DNA from: Candidatus Dormiibacterota bacterium
Lineage (GTDB): Bacteria; Chloroflexota; Dormibacteria; UBA8260
Assembly: GCA_955652545.1 (NCBI GenBank)
Contig: CATPCA010000075.1
Location: forward strand, 1 to 12,823
DNA length: 12,823 nt
Direction: 5' to 3'
Shown piece after piece: positions 6,973 through 12,823 of the stretch; position 1 is the stretch's first letter, and each line of letters begins with the position of its first letter. The notes under the pieces are model-generated. The model had not been told where the DNA came from. It worked only from the letters and a program-made list of their open reading frames with translations, and did no database searches. A program made the translations under genes and the position numbers.

Positions 6973-7025
6973 GAACTAGGAAACGGTAGTTCCATTGCCG
7001 TGACTGTCGGCAACACTCGGGTAAC
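6973..7025. promoter_or_regulatory. Operator-like region upstream of the response regulator gene
   Basis: A perfect 6-bp inverted repeat, GAACTA (6973-6978) and TAGTTC (6987-6992), has an 8-bp spacer. After it come GTGAC (7000), GCAAC (7010) and GTAAC (7021), spaced 10 and 11 bp, one helical turn each. OmpR/PhoB regulators usually bind direct repeats with this spacing, so autoregulation is possible. Target identity is inference. Confidence 0.4.
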
Positions 7026-7031
7026 CGCCCC

Positions 7032-7059
7032 GGGAATAGGTGCAAACGCGTGCTACGTT
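7032..7059 (+). promoter_or_regulatory. Possible promoter of the response regulator gene
   Basis: TACGTT at 7054-7059 could be a TANNNT -10. Alternatively GGGAAT (7032-7037) and GTT (7057-7059), 19 nt apart, resemble the GGGAAT-N18-GTT pattern of SigR-type ECF sigma factors. It implies that the regulator can be transcribed apart from the kinase. Weak evidence. Confidence 0.3.
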
Positions 7060-7091
7060 GCCGGCACTCATCCCCCCGCTCGAGGTGCCGC

Positions 7092-7919
7092 GTGTCCATG
7101 AAGAGCTACACCGAGCCCGTGCTCGGCCCGACCTCGTCGCCCGGGCGGCCGACGGGACATGAGGCCACGGTCCTGGTGATCGACGACGACCCGTCGATGC
7201 ACGACATCCTCGCGGTGCTCGGCAACCAGCATGGCTTCGGCATCCAGTTCGCCGACGACGGCACCGACGGCCTGCGCCTCGCCGAGCAGAACGACGTCGA
7301 CCTGATCGTCCTCGACCTCAACCTCCCCGGCCTGACCGGCTTCGACGTCTGCCGGCGCATCCGCGCCGCCGGGATCGAGATCCCGATCGTCATGGTGTCG
7401 GCCAGCTCCGACCCCGTCGACATCGTGGTCGGCCTCGAGATCGGCGCCGATGACTACGTCACCAAGCCGTTCGAGATCCGCGAGCTCGCCGCCCGCATCA
7501 ACGCCAAGCTGCGCCGCCAGCGCACCAGCCAGGCGCAGGTGCGTCCCGGCCGCCTCAAGTTCCCCGGCCTGATCGTCGACGTGGGCCGCCACGAGGTGCT
7601 CCGCGACGGCCTGCCCGTGACGCTCACGCCCACCGAGTTCGACCTGCTCGCTCTCCTGTCCGCTTCACCCGGGCGGGTGATCTCCCGGACGGAGATGATC
7701 CAGAAGGTGTGGGGGCAGGGTGCTGACCTCGACCTCCGAAGCGTCGACGCCCACGTCTACCGGCTGCGTCGCAAGATCGAGCCGGAGGGTCCGCGACCCA
7801 CGTACATCCACGCGGTGCCGGGCATCGGCTACCGGTTCGAGCGCCGCGGCCTCACCGATCGCCTCTCGCGTGCGCACGATGACACCGATTCCCCCATCGA
7901 CGAAGCGGTCGGGCAGTAG
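7092..7919 (+). CDS. OmpR/PhoB-family DNA-binding response regulator
   Basis: 275 residues from GTG 7092; an ATG two codons later (7098) is equally possible. GAGG at 7082-7085 is better spaced for the GTG. After ~25 polar residues comes a receiver with acidic cluster VIDDD (31-33), phosphoacceptor Asp75 in IVLDLNLPG, switch Ser103 in VMVSAS, and Lys125 in GADDYVTKPF. A winged-helix effector follows at about 150-250: LTPTEFDLLALLSASPGRVISRTEMIQKVWG, then RSVDAHVYRLRRKIEP and the wing VPGIGYRFE. It binds DNA as a phosphorylated dimer at direct repeats; the GTNAC repeats upstream of its own gene and elsewhere in the window are candidate sites. It is most likely the partner of the kinase ending at 6958. 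It converges on the next gene with only 4 bp between stops. Confidence 0.92.
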   Translation: MSMKSYTEPVLGPTSSPGRPTGHEATVLVIDDDPSMHDILAVLGNQHGFGIQFADDGTDGLRLAEQNDVDLIVLDLNLPGLTGFDVCRRIRAAGIEIPIVMVSASSDPVDIVVGLEIGADDYVTKPFEIRELAARINAKLRRQRTSQAQVRPGRLKFPGLIVDVGRHEVLRDGLPVTLTPTEFDLLALLSASPGRVISRTEMIQKVWGQGADLDLRSVDAHVYRLRRKIEPEGPRPTYIHAVPGIGYRFERRGLTDRLSRAHDDTDSPIDEAVGQ

Positions 7920-7923
7920 CCCG

Positions 7924-8328
7924 TCAGGCGCCCAACCGCGAAACGTTGCGGCGCGAGGCGCGGCGCCGTCGTTCACCGGCCGCCTGGGCCAGCAACACCC
8001 ATTGACCGCGCTCATTGAGCTCCGCGGGGCGCACGTCGACGAGCTGGTTGCCAAGCAGCGAGAGCGCGCGGCCCTGGGGGAGCACGAAGTCGAGGCACGT
8101 GGCCACCTCGCCGTCCCAGCGCCGCCGCTGGCTGACGCCGTCGAACACCACGAGGCTGCGGCTGACGCGCCGGGCCTCGGCCCCGCCGGCCACATAGGCC
8201 ACCCGGTACATCTCGCCCGGGCGAAGGCCGAACCGATCGAGGAGGCTGCGGTCACGCACCAGCCGGGCGCGTCTCTCCGGCATGAGGCTGGAGCCGGACG
8301 AGTCGGTCGCCGCGTTTGGTGCGTTCAT
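7924..8328 (-). CDS. Small arginine-rich protein of unknown function
   Basis: 134 residues; I do not recognise the family. The start at 8328 is chosen because GATAAT (8341-8336) stands seven bases before the ATG, a leaderless layout; upstream in-frame starts (8352, 8361) would overlap that hexamer. Residues 1-20 are polar and probably disordered. Residues ~22-115 look like a compact beta-rich domain: LRPGEMYRVAYVAGG, RRVSRSLVVFDGVSQRRRWDG, then LPQGRALSLLGNQLVDVRPAEL. The tail GERRRRASRRNVSR is strongly basic and could bind nucleic acid or acidic lipid headgroups. There is no signal peptide or membrane span. It is divergent from the DUF4388 gene (179 nt between starts), sharing a regulatory region. 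Confidence 0.65.
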   Translation of the reverse strand: MNAPNAATDSSGSSLMPERRARLVRDRSLLDRFGLRPGEMYRVAYVAGGAEARRVSRSLVVFDGVSQRRRWDGEVATCLDFVLPQGRALSLLGNQLVDVRPAELNERGQWVLLAQAAGERRRRASRRNVSRLGA

Positions 8329-8341
8329 GAGGGAGATTATC
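8329..8341 (-). promoter_or_regulatory. -10 hexamer GATAAT of a leaderless start
   Basis: On the minus strand GATAAT (8341 to 8336) plus CTCCCTC leads directly to the ATG at 8328. A TTGGTC (8361-8356) lies upstream, but its spacer is only 14 nt, so the -35 is uncertain. Confidence 0.5.
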
Positions 8342-8375
8342 GACCCCACCATCCGGACCAACCGTCGGACGAGGG

Positions 8376-8472
8376 GTCACACGCAGGTAACGGGGCCGTC
8401 CGGGGTCACCGATCCGGCGCGATCGGACGCCACACGCGCCAAACCGTCGTTACCACGCCACTTCCCGGTGAC
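8376..8472. promoter_or_regulatory. GTNAC-rich divergent control region
   Basis: Five GTNAC pentamers lie within 97 bp: GTCAC 8376, GTAAC 8387, GTCAC 8405, GTTAC 8449 and GTGAC 8468. The first two are exactly 11 bp apart. The region serves divergent genes starting at 8328 and 8508. These look like half-sites for an OmpR-family regulator, possibly the one encoded at 7092. Confidence 0.45.
8409..8426. repeat. Perfect dyad in the divergent promoter region
   Basis: CCGATC (8409-8414) and GATCGG (8421-8426) form exact inverted arms around a 6-bp spacer, roughly midway between the two divergent starts. This suggests an operator for a dimeric repressor or activator; no protein is assigned. Confidence 0.4.
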
Positions 8473-8494
8473 GCTGGCGTGATGACGGCGGCCC

Positions 8495-8507
8495 GACAAT
8501 CGATTTC
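8495..8507 (+). promoter_or_regulatory. -10 hexamer GACAAT of a leaderless start
   Basis: GACAAT (8495-8500) plus CGATTTC leads to the ATG at 8508. It mirrors the opposite-strand arrangement at 8341-8328, with the same 7-nt spacing and a shared TC before the ATG. No ribosome site is present. Confidence 0.5.
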
Positions 8508-9944
8508 ATGGCAACTTCGTCCCAGGCCACGATGCTGCGCGCCCTCTCGGCCGCGGGTGACCGTGAGCGCACCGGCGCCCTCGATGTCGAGTGGAAGGGG
8601 ACGCGAGCCAGCCTCTTCTTCGTCTTCGGCCAGGCCAACCATGCCGAGCTCGAGCGCGCCGACGGCCGCAAGCTGGTCGGCAACGACGCCCTCAGCGCGC
8701 TCGTCCAGGAGCTGCCCGAGACCTTCCGCGTCGCGCCGTGGCGGCGCACCGAGGTCACCGGCGATACCCTTCGCTGCACCAGCGAGGAGTTGATGTTCCT
8801 GTTCCGCCGCCATCCCGCCAAGGCCGACGGCCGCGCTGCCGGCAAGTCGAAGGTCGCCGCGAAGCGGAAGCCGACAGCATCGGCCGCCGCTGCTGACCTG
8901 CCGTCCCCGGCGGCCGCCGCCGACACCTTCCCCGCCGCTCCGTTCGACCTCCCCGGCTTCCCGTTGCTGCCGCTCGGCAAGGCGCTGTTCTCGGACGACG
9001 CGGGCAACATCGAGGGCCTCGACAAAGCCGTGCCCCACCTGCCCACCTGCCTCGTCGTGCTCACCGCGGCTGACGCTCGCGGCGCCGTGCTCGTTGCCGA
9101 CGGCGCGGTCGTCGACGCCGTCTGGGTGGACGACGCCGCCTGGTTGGTCGGTGTCGACGCCGCCCGCGCGGTGTTCGGCGCACGCGAGGGCAACGTGGCC
9201 GCGCACAGCGTCGACGACCCACGCCTGGTCGCGGCGACGCCGATTCTCTGGCAGGCACCCCGGCTCTGCGCTGCCGTGCCCGGCCGGTCGGTCAACGTGG
9301 AGAACTTCATTGCAGGTGTCCGGGCGGCCGGATCCTCCTGTGCCCTGCTCGTAGCCGAATCGGCGGACCCCGGGGTCGCCCTGTTCACGGAGGGGGCGTT
9401 GGTGGCGGTGTACACCGCAAGCAAGCAGGCGCCGGTCAGCACCAAGGCCGCATTCGGTCGGTTGCTGCGCGCGCCCGATGCGCAGGTCACCCTCCTGGGC
9501 GCGGACGTCACCACCGACCAGGACCCCGAGATCGGCGGGACCACCTTCCCGCTCGTGACGCACGCCGCGGGCAACGGCTCCGCCCCGGTGAGAGACGCCC
9601 GCGTCGCCCGGCAGCCCGCGGTGTTCAGCCTTCCCAAGGTGGACGAGGCGCCGGCTCCGAAGCGCACGACCTCCGACTTCACCGAGTTCGTGCCGACGCG
9701 CGTCGACGTGGACATCGACGCGCTGCGTGACGAGTTGATCGGCATCGCCGGCACATGGCTCGGCAAGGAGGACGCCGCCCCGGTGGCCGACGCCATCCTC
9801 GCCGCTCGGCCTGGCGTCGACGACTTCGTCGCCGCCATCCAGGCGATCGCCTCACTGGACATCCCCGGGCATGAGAACGCGGTCATCCGGGCGATGGCCC
9901 GGGAGATGCACTTCCGCGCCGCCGAAGTGCTCTGCGGAGTCTGA
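8508..9944 (+). CDS. DUF4388 (PatA N-terminal-like) protein with three related units
   Basis: 478 residues from a probably leaderless ATG. The N-terminal unit (~8-80) follows the DUF4388 pattern: RTGALDVEWKGTRASLFFVFGQANHAELE, then ALSALV and F-V-containing strands. After an Ala/Lys/Pro-rich linker (~103-145), two further units of the same plan appear. One is at ~170-250 (VVLTAADARGAVLVADGAVVDAVWV, then AARAVFGAREGNV). The other is at ~264-332 (ALLVAESADPGVALFTEGALVAVYT, then AAFGRLLRAPDAQVTLL). A second linker (~335-390) leads to a helical C-terminal domain (~395-478) that I do not recognise. DUF4388 proteins are usually cytoplasmic adaptors or signalling partners, often near CheY-like, gliding or pilus genes. 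Role here is inferred only from that. The next gene begins 15 nt downstream, so the two probably form an operon. Confidence 0.75.
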   Translation: MATSSQATMLRALSAAGDRERTGALDVEWKGTRASLFFVFGQANHAELERADGRKLVGNDALSALVQELPETFRVAPWRRTEVTGDTLRCTSEELMFLFRRHPAKADGRAAGKSKVAAKRKPTASAAAADLPSPAAAADTFPAAPFDLPGFPLLPLGKALFSDDAGNIEGLDKAVPHLPTCLVVLTAADARGAVLVADGAVVDAVWVDDAAWLVGVDAARAVFGAREGNVAAHSVDDPRLVAATPILWQAPRLCAAVPGRSVNVENFIAGVRAAGSSCALLVAESADPGVALFTEGALVAVYTASKQAPVSTKAAFGRLLRAPDAQVTLLGADVTTDQDPEIGGTTFPLVTHAAGNGSAPVRDARVARQPAVFSLPKVDEAPAPKRTTSDFTEFVPTRVDVDIDALRDELIGIAGTWLGKEDAAPVADAILAARPGVDDFVAAIQAIASLDIPGHENAVIRAMAREMHFRAAEVLCGV

Positions 9945-9958
9945 GCCCCAGGGCTGAC

Positions 9959-10252
9959 GTGTCGCACTTCCTCGACACCCTCCGCAACCAGCCGGCAATC
10001 GTGCTCGGGACATTGGCCGTCGTCCTCGCGCTGCTCTGCGCCGCGTTGCTGGCGCGCATCGAGCGACTCAGGGACCGCCTGCACATCGCGCAGGCCGCCG
10101 CCGAGGACGCGGCCCGAGCTGCCGCACTCGCGGCGCCGGGCGGGATCGACCCCGACGTTGTTGTCGAGATCCTGCGAACCGGCGAGCGACCCACCCTCGA
10201 TGCTGTCTACGCCAGCATGCAGGGCCGCACGCCCGGCGGCAAGCGACGCTGA
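9959..10252 (+). CDS. Small single-span membrane protein
   Basis: 97 residues from GTG 9959, with a weak AGGG ribosome site at 9950-9953. One hydrophobic segment (about 12-32, AIVLGTLAVVLALLCAALLA) follows a short N-terminus. It continues into a charged helix (ARIERLRDRLHIAQAAAEDAARAAALAA) likely to form a coiled coil in the cytoplasm. The C-terminal part DPDVVVEILRTGERPTLDAVYASM ends in a basic tail. I do not recognise a family. It lies 15 nt after the DUF4388 gene, suggesting it anchors or partners that protein at the membrane. It converges on the minus-strand gene ending at 10259. Confidence 0.7.
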   Translation: MSHFLDTLRNQPAIVLGTLAVVLALLCAALLARIERLRDRLHIAQAAAEDAARAAALAAPGGIDPDVVVEILRTGERPTLDAVYASMQGRTPGGKRR

Positions 10253-10258
10253 GCGGAC

Positions 10259-10870
10259 CTATCGGGCCCGCCGCTTGAACTGGCGTGGATCGGCGGACTT
10301 CACCGCGATCCACGCGGCGTTCCAGCTGACATCCACCGCATCCTCGCGCAGTCGCCGCATCATGTCCTTGGCAGAGCGCTCGGCCTGCAGACCCTCCCGA
10401 GCTGTCCAGCCCCCGGGTGAGCCGGGCGCCCTCGGCCCGGGATGGCGAACGGTCCACGGCAGCGGAGCCTCGCCGCCGCCAGCCCCCGGCGTCGCCGGGG
10501 ACGAATGGATGCGAAAACCCGCCTGGGGCACGATTGCGCTCGGCGCAGGACGGGGCGGTGAGTCGTTGACCACGAGCGCGTCGACCGGGGCCCGGGGGGC
10601 GGCGGTGTCGACGAGGTCGCGGATCAGGAAGCCGTGACGAGCGGGCGTGCCGGCCGGAGCAGGCGCAAGCGGGACCAGTGCGGGGGCCGGCGTCGCCGGT
10701 GCCACCTCAGCCGGCCGCGGCGCCGTGGCGAAGCCGGCGTCCTCGTCCGGGTGGGGTGGCGGCACGGACCGATCACGACCGAGACTGTGAGCGGCGAAAA
10801 CCAGGGGGTCGTCCGCCGGCTCCGGTGCACCGCCCTCGGGCGGAGTGCCGGCGGGCGCATCGGTCGGCAT
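10259..10870 (-). CDS. Pro/Ala-rich protein with a conserved-looking C-terminal helix
   Basis: 203 residues from ATG 10870. GGAGAG six bases further upstream supports this start; a TTG one codon before (10873) is unlikely. Residues 1-150 are low-complexity and rich in Pro, Ala and Gly, with two short GF.I islands (HGFLIRDLVD near 79 and QAGFRIHSSP near 117). Residues ~157-203 (REGLQAERSAKDMMRRLREDAVDVSWNAAWIAVKSADP, then a basic end) look folded and helical. There is no membrane span or signal peptide. I do not recognise it. It is divergent from the CpaF-type gene (185 nt) and may be a tether or adaptor for the same system; that is inference. Confidence 0.6.
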   Translation of the reverse strand: MPTDAPAGTPPEGGAPEPADDPLVFAAHSLGRDRSVPPPHPDEDAGFATAPRPAEVAPATPAPALVPLAPAPAGTPARHGFLIRDLVDTAAPRAPVDALVVNDSPPRPAPSAIVPQAGFRIHSSPATPGAGGGEAPLPWTVRHPGPRAPGSPGGWTAREGLQAERSAKDMMRRLREDAVDVSWNAAWIAVKSADPRQFKRRAR

Positions 10871-10944
10871 CAATCGCTCTCCAGGGTGGGCTGTGAGAGG
10901 CCATCGTACGCTCCGGCAAGCGCAGGTCCCGAACGCGGCCGGAA

Positions 10945-10989
10945 AAGATCATGTCGCGAAGCGGTTTCTATGAGTGGCGATCGGCTTGC
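10945..10989 (+). pseudogene. Possible vestige of an IS3-family transposase (OrfB N-terminal motif)
   Basis: The frame from ATG 10951 encodes MSRSGFYEWRSA, very like the (V)SRSGFYEWR stretch near the start of many IS3-family OrfB transposases. The reading frame runs into cpaF without a stop, but the following residues do not continue the transposase. No terminal repeats or DDE residues are seen. Either a small relic or a chance match. Confidence 0.22.
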
Positions 10990-11039
10990 CACGGGAGAGA
11001 ATCCCCCCAGGACGCAACTCGTCGTCCCGTCCCGGTATC

Positions 11040-11045
11040 AAGGAG
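11040..11045 (+). promoter_or_regulatory. Shine-Dalgarno AAGGAG deciding the cpaF start
   Basis: AAGGAG ends ten bases before GTG 11056, favouring this start over the in-frame ATG at 10951. Within 10871-11039 a TACGCT (10907-10912) could be a -10 but lacks a -35 partner. Confidence 0.65.
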
Positions 11046-11055
11046 TCGCCACAGC

Positions 11056-12225
11056 GTGAGTACTGCAACAGCCGCCAAGGGGATCGACCCACGCTATCTC
11101 GAGGCGCTCGGACCGCTGCGTCCTCTCATCGACGACGACAGTCTCACCGAGATCATGGTCAACGGACCTGAGATGGTCTACGTGGAGCGCAAGGGCAAGA
11201 TCCTGCTGACCGACATCCGCTTCGACAGCGAGGAGCATCTCCTGCGCGTCATCGACACCATCGTCTCGTCGGTGGGGCGGCGCATCGACCAGCGCTCACC
11301 GTTGTGTGACGCCCGCCTGCTGGACGGCTCGCGTGTCAACGCCGCCATCGCACCGGTGGCGCTGGACGGCCCCATCCTCACCATCCGTAAGTTCAGCAAG
11401 GATCCCTACCAGGTCAACGACCTGATCGGGTTCGGCACCCTGACGGTGGAGAGCGCGGCATTTGTCCAGGCGTGCGTCCTCGCCCGAGCCAACATCGTGG
11501 TCAGCGGCGGGACTGGCACCGGTAAGACAACCCTGCTCAACGTTTGCTCGAGCTTCATCCCGATCGACGAGCGCATCGTCACCATCGAGGACGCGGCTGA
11601 GCTGCAGCTCCACCAGGAGCACGTCTGTCGCATGGAGTCGCGCCCGTCCGACGTCAACGGCGACGGTCGCATCACCATCCGCGACCTGGTTGCCAACTCC
11701 CTGCGCATGCGACCTGATCGCATCGTCGTCGGCGAGTGCCGCGGCGGCGAGGCGCTGGACATGCTCCAGGCCATGAACACAGGCCATGACGGCTCGTTGA
11801 CCACCATCCACGCCAACAGCCCGCGCGAGTCGCTGTCGCGCCTCGAAACGCTGGTGCTGATGGCCGGCATGGACCTGCCGGTCAAGGCGATTCGCCAGCA
11901 GATCTCCGGCGCGGTCAACCTCGTCATCCAGCTGAGCCGGCTCAAGGACGGTTCGCGCAAGGTCACCTCGGTCACTGAGGTCATCGGCATGGAGGGCGAC
12001 ACGGTCACCATGCAGGAGATCTTCAAGTTCGAGTCCAAGGGCGCCGATCCCGCGACCGGCAAGATCATCGGTGAGTTCAACCCCACCGGCATCCGCCCGA
12101 AGATCATCGACAGGCTGTTCGACATGGGTGTGCCGCTGCCGCCGCGCCTGGCGCAGCTGTTCCCCGATCGTCGTCAGCTGCTGCAGCAGCAGTTGAACAT
12201 GCAGCAGCAGCAGCACACCGGCTGA
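11056..12225 (+). CDS. cpaF: CpaF/TadA-family type II/IV secretion ATPase
   Basis: 389 residues. The N-terminal domain shows LTEIMVNGPEMVYVERKGK (~30-48) and the central RIDQRSPLCDARLLDGSRVNAAIAP stretch typical of the family. The core has Walker A GGTGTGKTT (151-159), Asp box RIVTIEDAAEL (173-183), Walker B RPDRIVVGECRG with catalytic Glu227, and His box TTIHANS (249-255). It is a hexameric cytoplasmic motor energising Tad/Flp pilus assembly or a related secretion system. Compared with many CpaF proteins it lacks the long N-terminal extension and ends in a Gln-rich tail. The stretch between Asp box and Walker B, usually like PNIEGKGEVTIRDL, reads SDVNGDGRITIRDL, matching an EF-hand loop pattern. 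The next gene is a membrane protein that does not look like TadB/TadC, so the rest of the machine must lie elsewhere or beyond the window. Confidence 0.93.
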   Translation: MSTATAAKGIDPRYLEALGPLRPLIDDDSLTEIMVNGPEMVYVERKGKILLTDIRFDSEEHLLRVIDTIVSSVGRRIDQRSPLCDARLLDGSRVNAAIAPVALDGPILTIRKFSKDPYQVNDLIGFGTLTVESAAFVQACVLARANIVVSGGTGTGKTTLLNVCSSFIPIDERIVTIEDAAELQLHQEHVCRMESRPSDVNGDGRITIRDLVANSLRMRPDRIVVGECRGGEALDMLQAMNTGHDGSLTTIHANSPRESLSRLETLVLMAGMDLPVKAIRQQISGAVNLVIQLSRLKDGSRKVTSVTEVIGMEGDTVTMQEIFKFESKGADPATGKIIGEFNPTGIRPKIIDRLFDMGVPLPPRLAQLFPDRRQLLQQQLNMQQQQHTG

Positions 12226-12232
12226 CCAACGG

Positions 12233-12248
12233 CGGGCGCTCACGCCCG
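12233..12248 (+). terminator. Hairpin after cpaF, terminator-like without a T-run
   Basis: CGGGCG (12233-12238), loop CTCA, CGCCCG (12243-12248): a perfect 6-bp GC stem eight bases after the cpaF stop. No run of T follows, so it may be a weak or non-canonical terminator, or just an mRNA end-stabilising hairpin. Confidence 0.3.
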
Positions 12249-12256
12249 TACCGACG

Positions 12257-12296
12257 TAGACTGCGGCCACCGTGGCGGCGTTGTGCCGCGAGGAGG
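12257..12296 (+). promoter_or_regulatory. -10 candidate TAGACT and Shine-Dalgarno AGGAGG of the last gene
   Basis: TAGACT (12257-12262) fits TANNNT, without a good -35. AGGAGG (12291-12296) lies eight bases before GTG 12305. Between them GCGGC (12275-12279) and GCCGC (12285-12289) can form a small hairpin directly before the ribosome site. Confidence 0.5.
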
Positions 12297-12304
12297 ATGC
12301 TCCG

Positions 12305-12823
12305 GTGGTTGTCCTAGCAGTCCTGGTCCCGGCGGCTGTCGCCGGCCTGATCATGTGGATCATCGTGGGGTTGCGGCAGCGCGCGGCGGAGCCGTTCACC
12401 CTGGCCAGCGCCACGGCCTTCTACTCACATCTCATGGTCATCGTCACCGCGACGGCGGCGCTGTGTGGCGGCGTGCTCTTGGTGAAGGCAGCCTTTGGGT
12501 TCTGGGACATCAAATACTCATATGCGCTGGCAGGCTTTTCGGGGGCGGTCTCGGGACCTTGCCCGGCCGGGGCGCCCGCGAACGCGTGCAATCCGCAAAT
12601 CCCTCAGTTCGACTTCACCCCGCAGCGGACGCAGGACCTGGTGTTGGGTCTCACGTTGGTCGTGGTCGGCGGCGTCGTCGCGATTGCGCATCGGGCGCTG
12701 GCCCAGGCGGTGAGGGATTTGCCAGGAGGTCGTCCAATCTGGGTGGAACGTGGGTCGACCATCGCCTTCACCGTTCTCTACGGGTTCGGTGCCATCTTCG
12801 GCCTGATCGCCGCGCTGTACACG
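12305..12823 (+). CDS. Multi-span membrane protein of unknown function, cut by the window edge
   Basis: 173 codons are visible; the 3' end is outside. Start GTG 12305 is supported by AGGAGG at 8 nt; an in-frame GTG at 12272 (adding MAALCREEDAP) is possible because a -10 candidate lies 9 nt before it. Four hydrophobic segments are visible: ~2-23, ~43-65, ~112-130 and ~152-171. The second is followed by a ~45-residue polar loop (67-111) with two cysteines, C86 and C95, that could form a disulfide if the loop is outside. The repeating layout resembles small channel-like or DUF5671-type membrane proteins, but I cannot name a family. A 50-base stretch near 12490-12540 is visibly richer in A/T than neighbouring genes. 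It follows cpaF by 79 nt and may be independently transcribed. Confidence 0.65.
   Translation, partial: MVVLAVLVPAAVAGLIMWIIVGLRQRAAEPFTLASATAFYSHLMVIVTATAALCGGVLLVKAAFGFWDIKYSYALAGFSGAVSGPCPAGAPANACNPQIPQFDFTPQRTQDLVLGLTLVVVGGVVAIAHRALAQAVRDLPGGRPIWVERGSTIAFTVLYGFGAIFGLIAALYT

Noticed and set aside
8450..10084. Very long minus-strand open frame opposite the DUF4388 gene
   Set aside because: Low-complexity Ser/Arg/Ala translation without motifs; the plus strand carries a coherent protein with repeats.
10951..11055. 35-residue N-terminal extension of CpaF from ATG 10951
   Set aside because: A good Shine-Dalgarno stands before GTG 11056, and the extension resembles a transposase fragment, not CpaF.
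12174..12219. CAG-rich repeat at the end of cpaF as a microsatellite
   Set aside because: It simply encodes the Gln-rich tail of the protein; too short and irregular to call a separate repeat.
11296..12414. Long minus-strand open frame opposite cpaF
   Set aside because: cpaF on the plus strand is unambiguous (Walker A/B, Asp and His boxes).

Overview
The window is GC-rich throughout (G/C dominates the third codon position in every gene). Start regions mix Shine-Dalgarno sites with leaderless starts, where a TANNNT- or GAYAAT-type -10 hexamer lies 6-7 nt before the start codon. With a DegS-like kinase, a DUF4388-type protein, a CpaF/TadA ATPase and large GT-C-like membrane proteins, this points to a high-GC Gram-positive-grade lineage (Actinomycetota, Chloroflexota or Dormibacterota type). 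The sequence alone does not settle the phylum. I see no tRNA, rRNA, CRISPR array or intact mobile element.

Layout. 1-1.6 kb, minus strand: a DegS-like cytoplasmic histidine kinase followed by a HAD-IIB phosphatase cut by the window edge. 1.8-2.2 kb, plus: a stand-alone receiver protein, divergent from the kinase. 2.3-5.4 kb, plus: two tandem paralogous polytopic membrane proteins of GT-C glycosyltransferase type, translationally overlapping by 4 nt. 5.5-7.9 kb, plus: a membrane histidine kinase and an OmpR/PhoB-type response regulator, probably a cognate pair. 7.9-8.3 kb, minus: a small arginine-rich protein of unknown function. 8.5-10.25 kb, plus: a protein with three DUF4388-like units followed by a small single-span membrane protein. 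10.26-10.87 kb, minus: a Pro/Ala-rich protein. 11.06-12.2 kb, plus: a CpaF/TadA-type secretion ATPase. 12.3 kb to the end, plus: a multi-span membrane protein cut by the edge.

How the parts may work together. The window is rich in signal transduction (two kinases, two receivers, a PatA/DUF4388-type adaptor) and in cell-envelope functions (GT-C-like enzymes, a Tad/type IV pilus-type ATPase). Regulation of surface structures is a reasonable reading, but it is inference.

Most notable signals. (1) Both histidine kinases appear to be preceded by a very short leaderless ORF (10 and 20 codons). Each ORF starts 6 nt after a -10-like hexamer, and its TGA overlaps the kinase GTG start as GTGA. (2) The pentamer GTNAC is clustered in four intergenic regions, in two of them with ~11-bp spacing, as expected for OmpR-family regulator half-sites. 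(3) The divergent pair at 8328/8508 has matching leaderless starts and a perfect dyad between them. (4) CpaF carries a sequence matching the 12-residue EF-hand calcium-loop pattern. (5) A short IS3-transposase-like peptide lies just upstream of cpaF.
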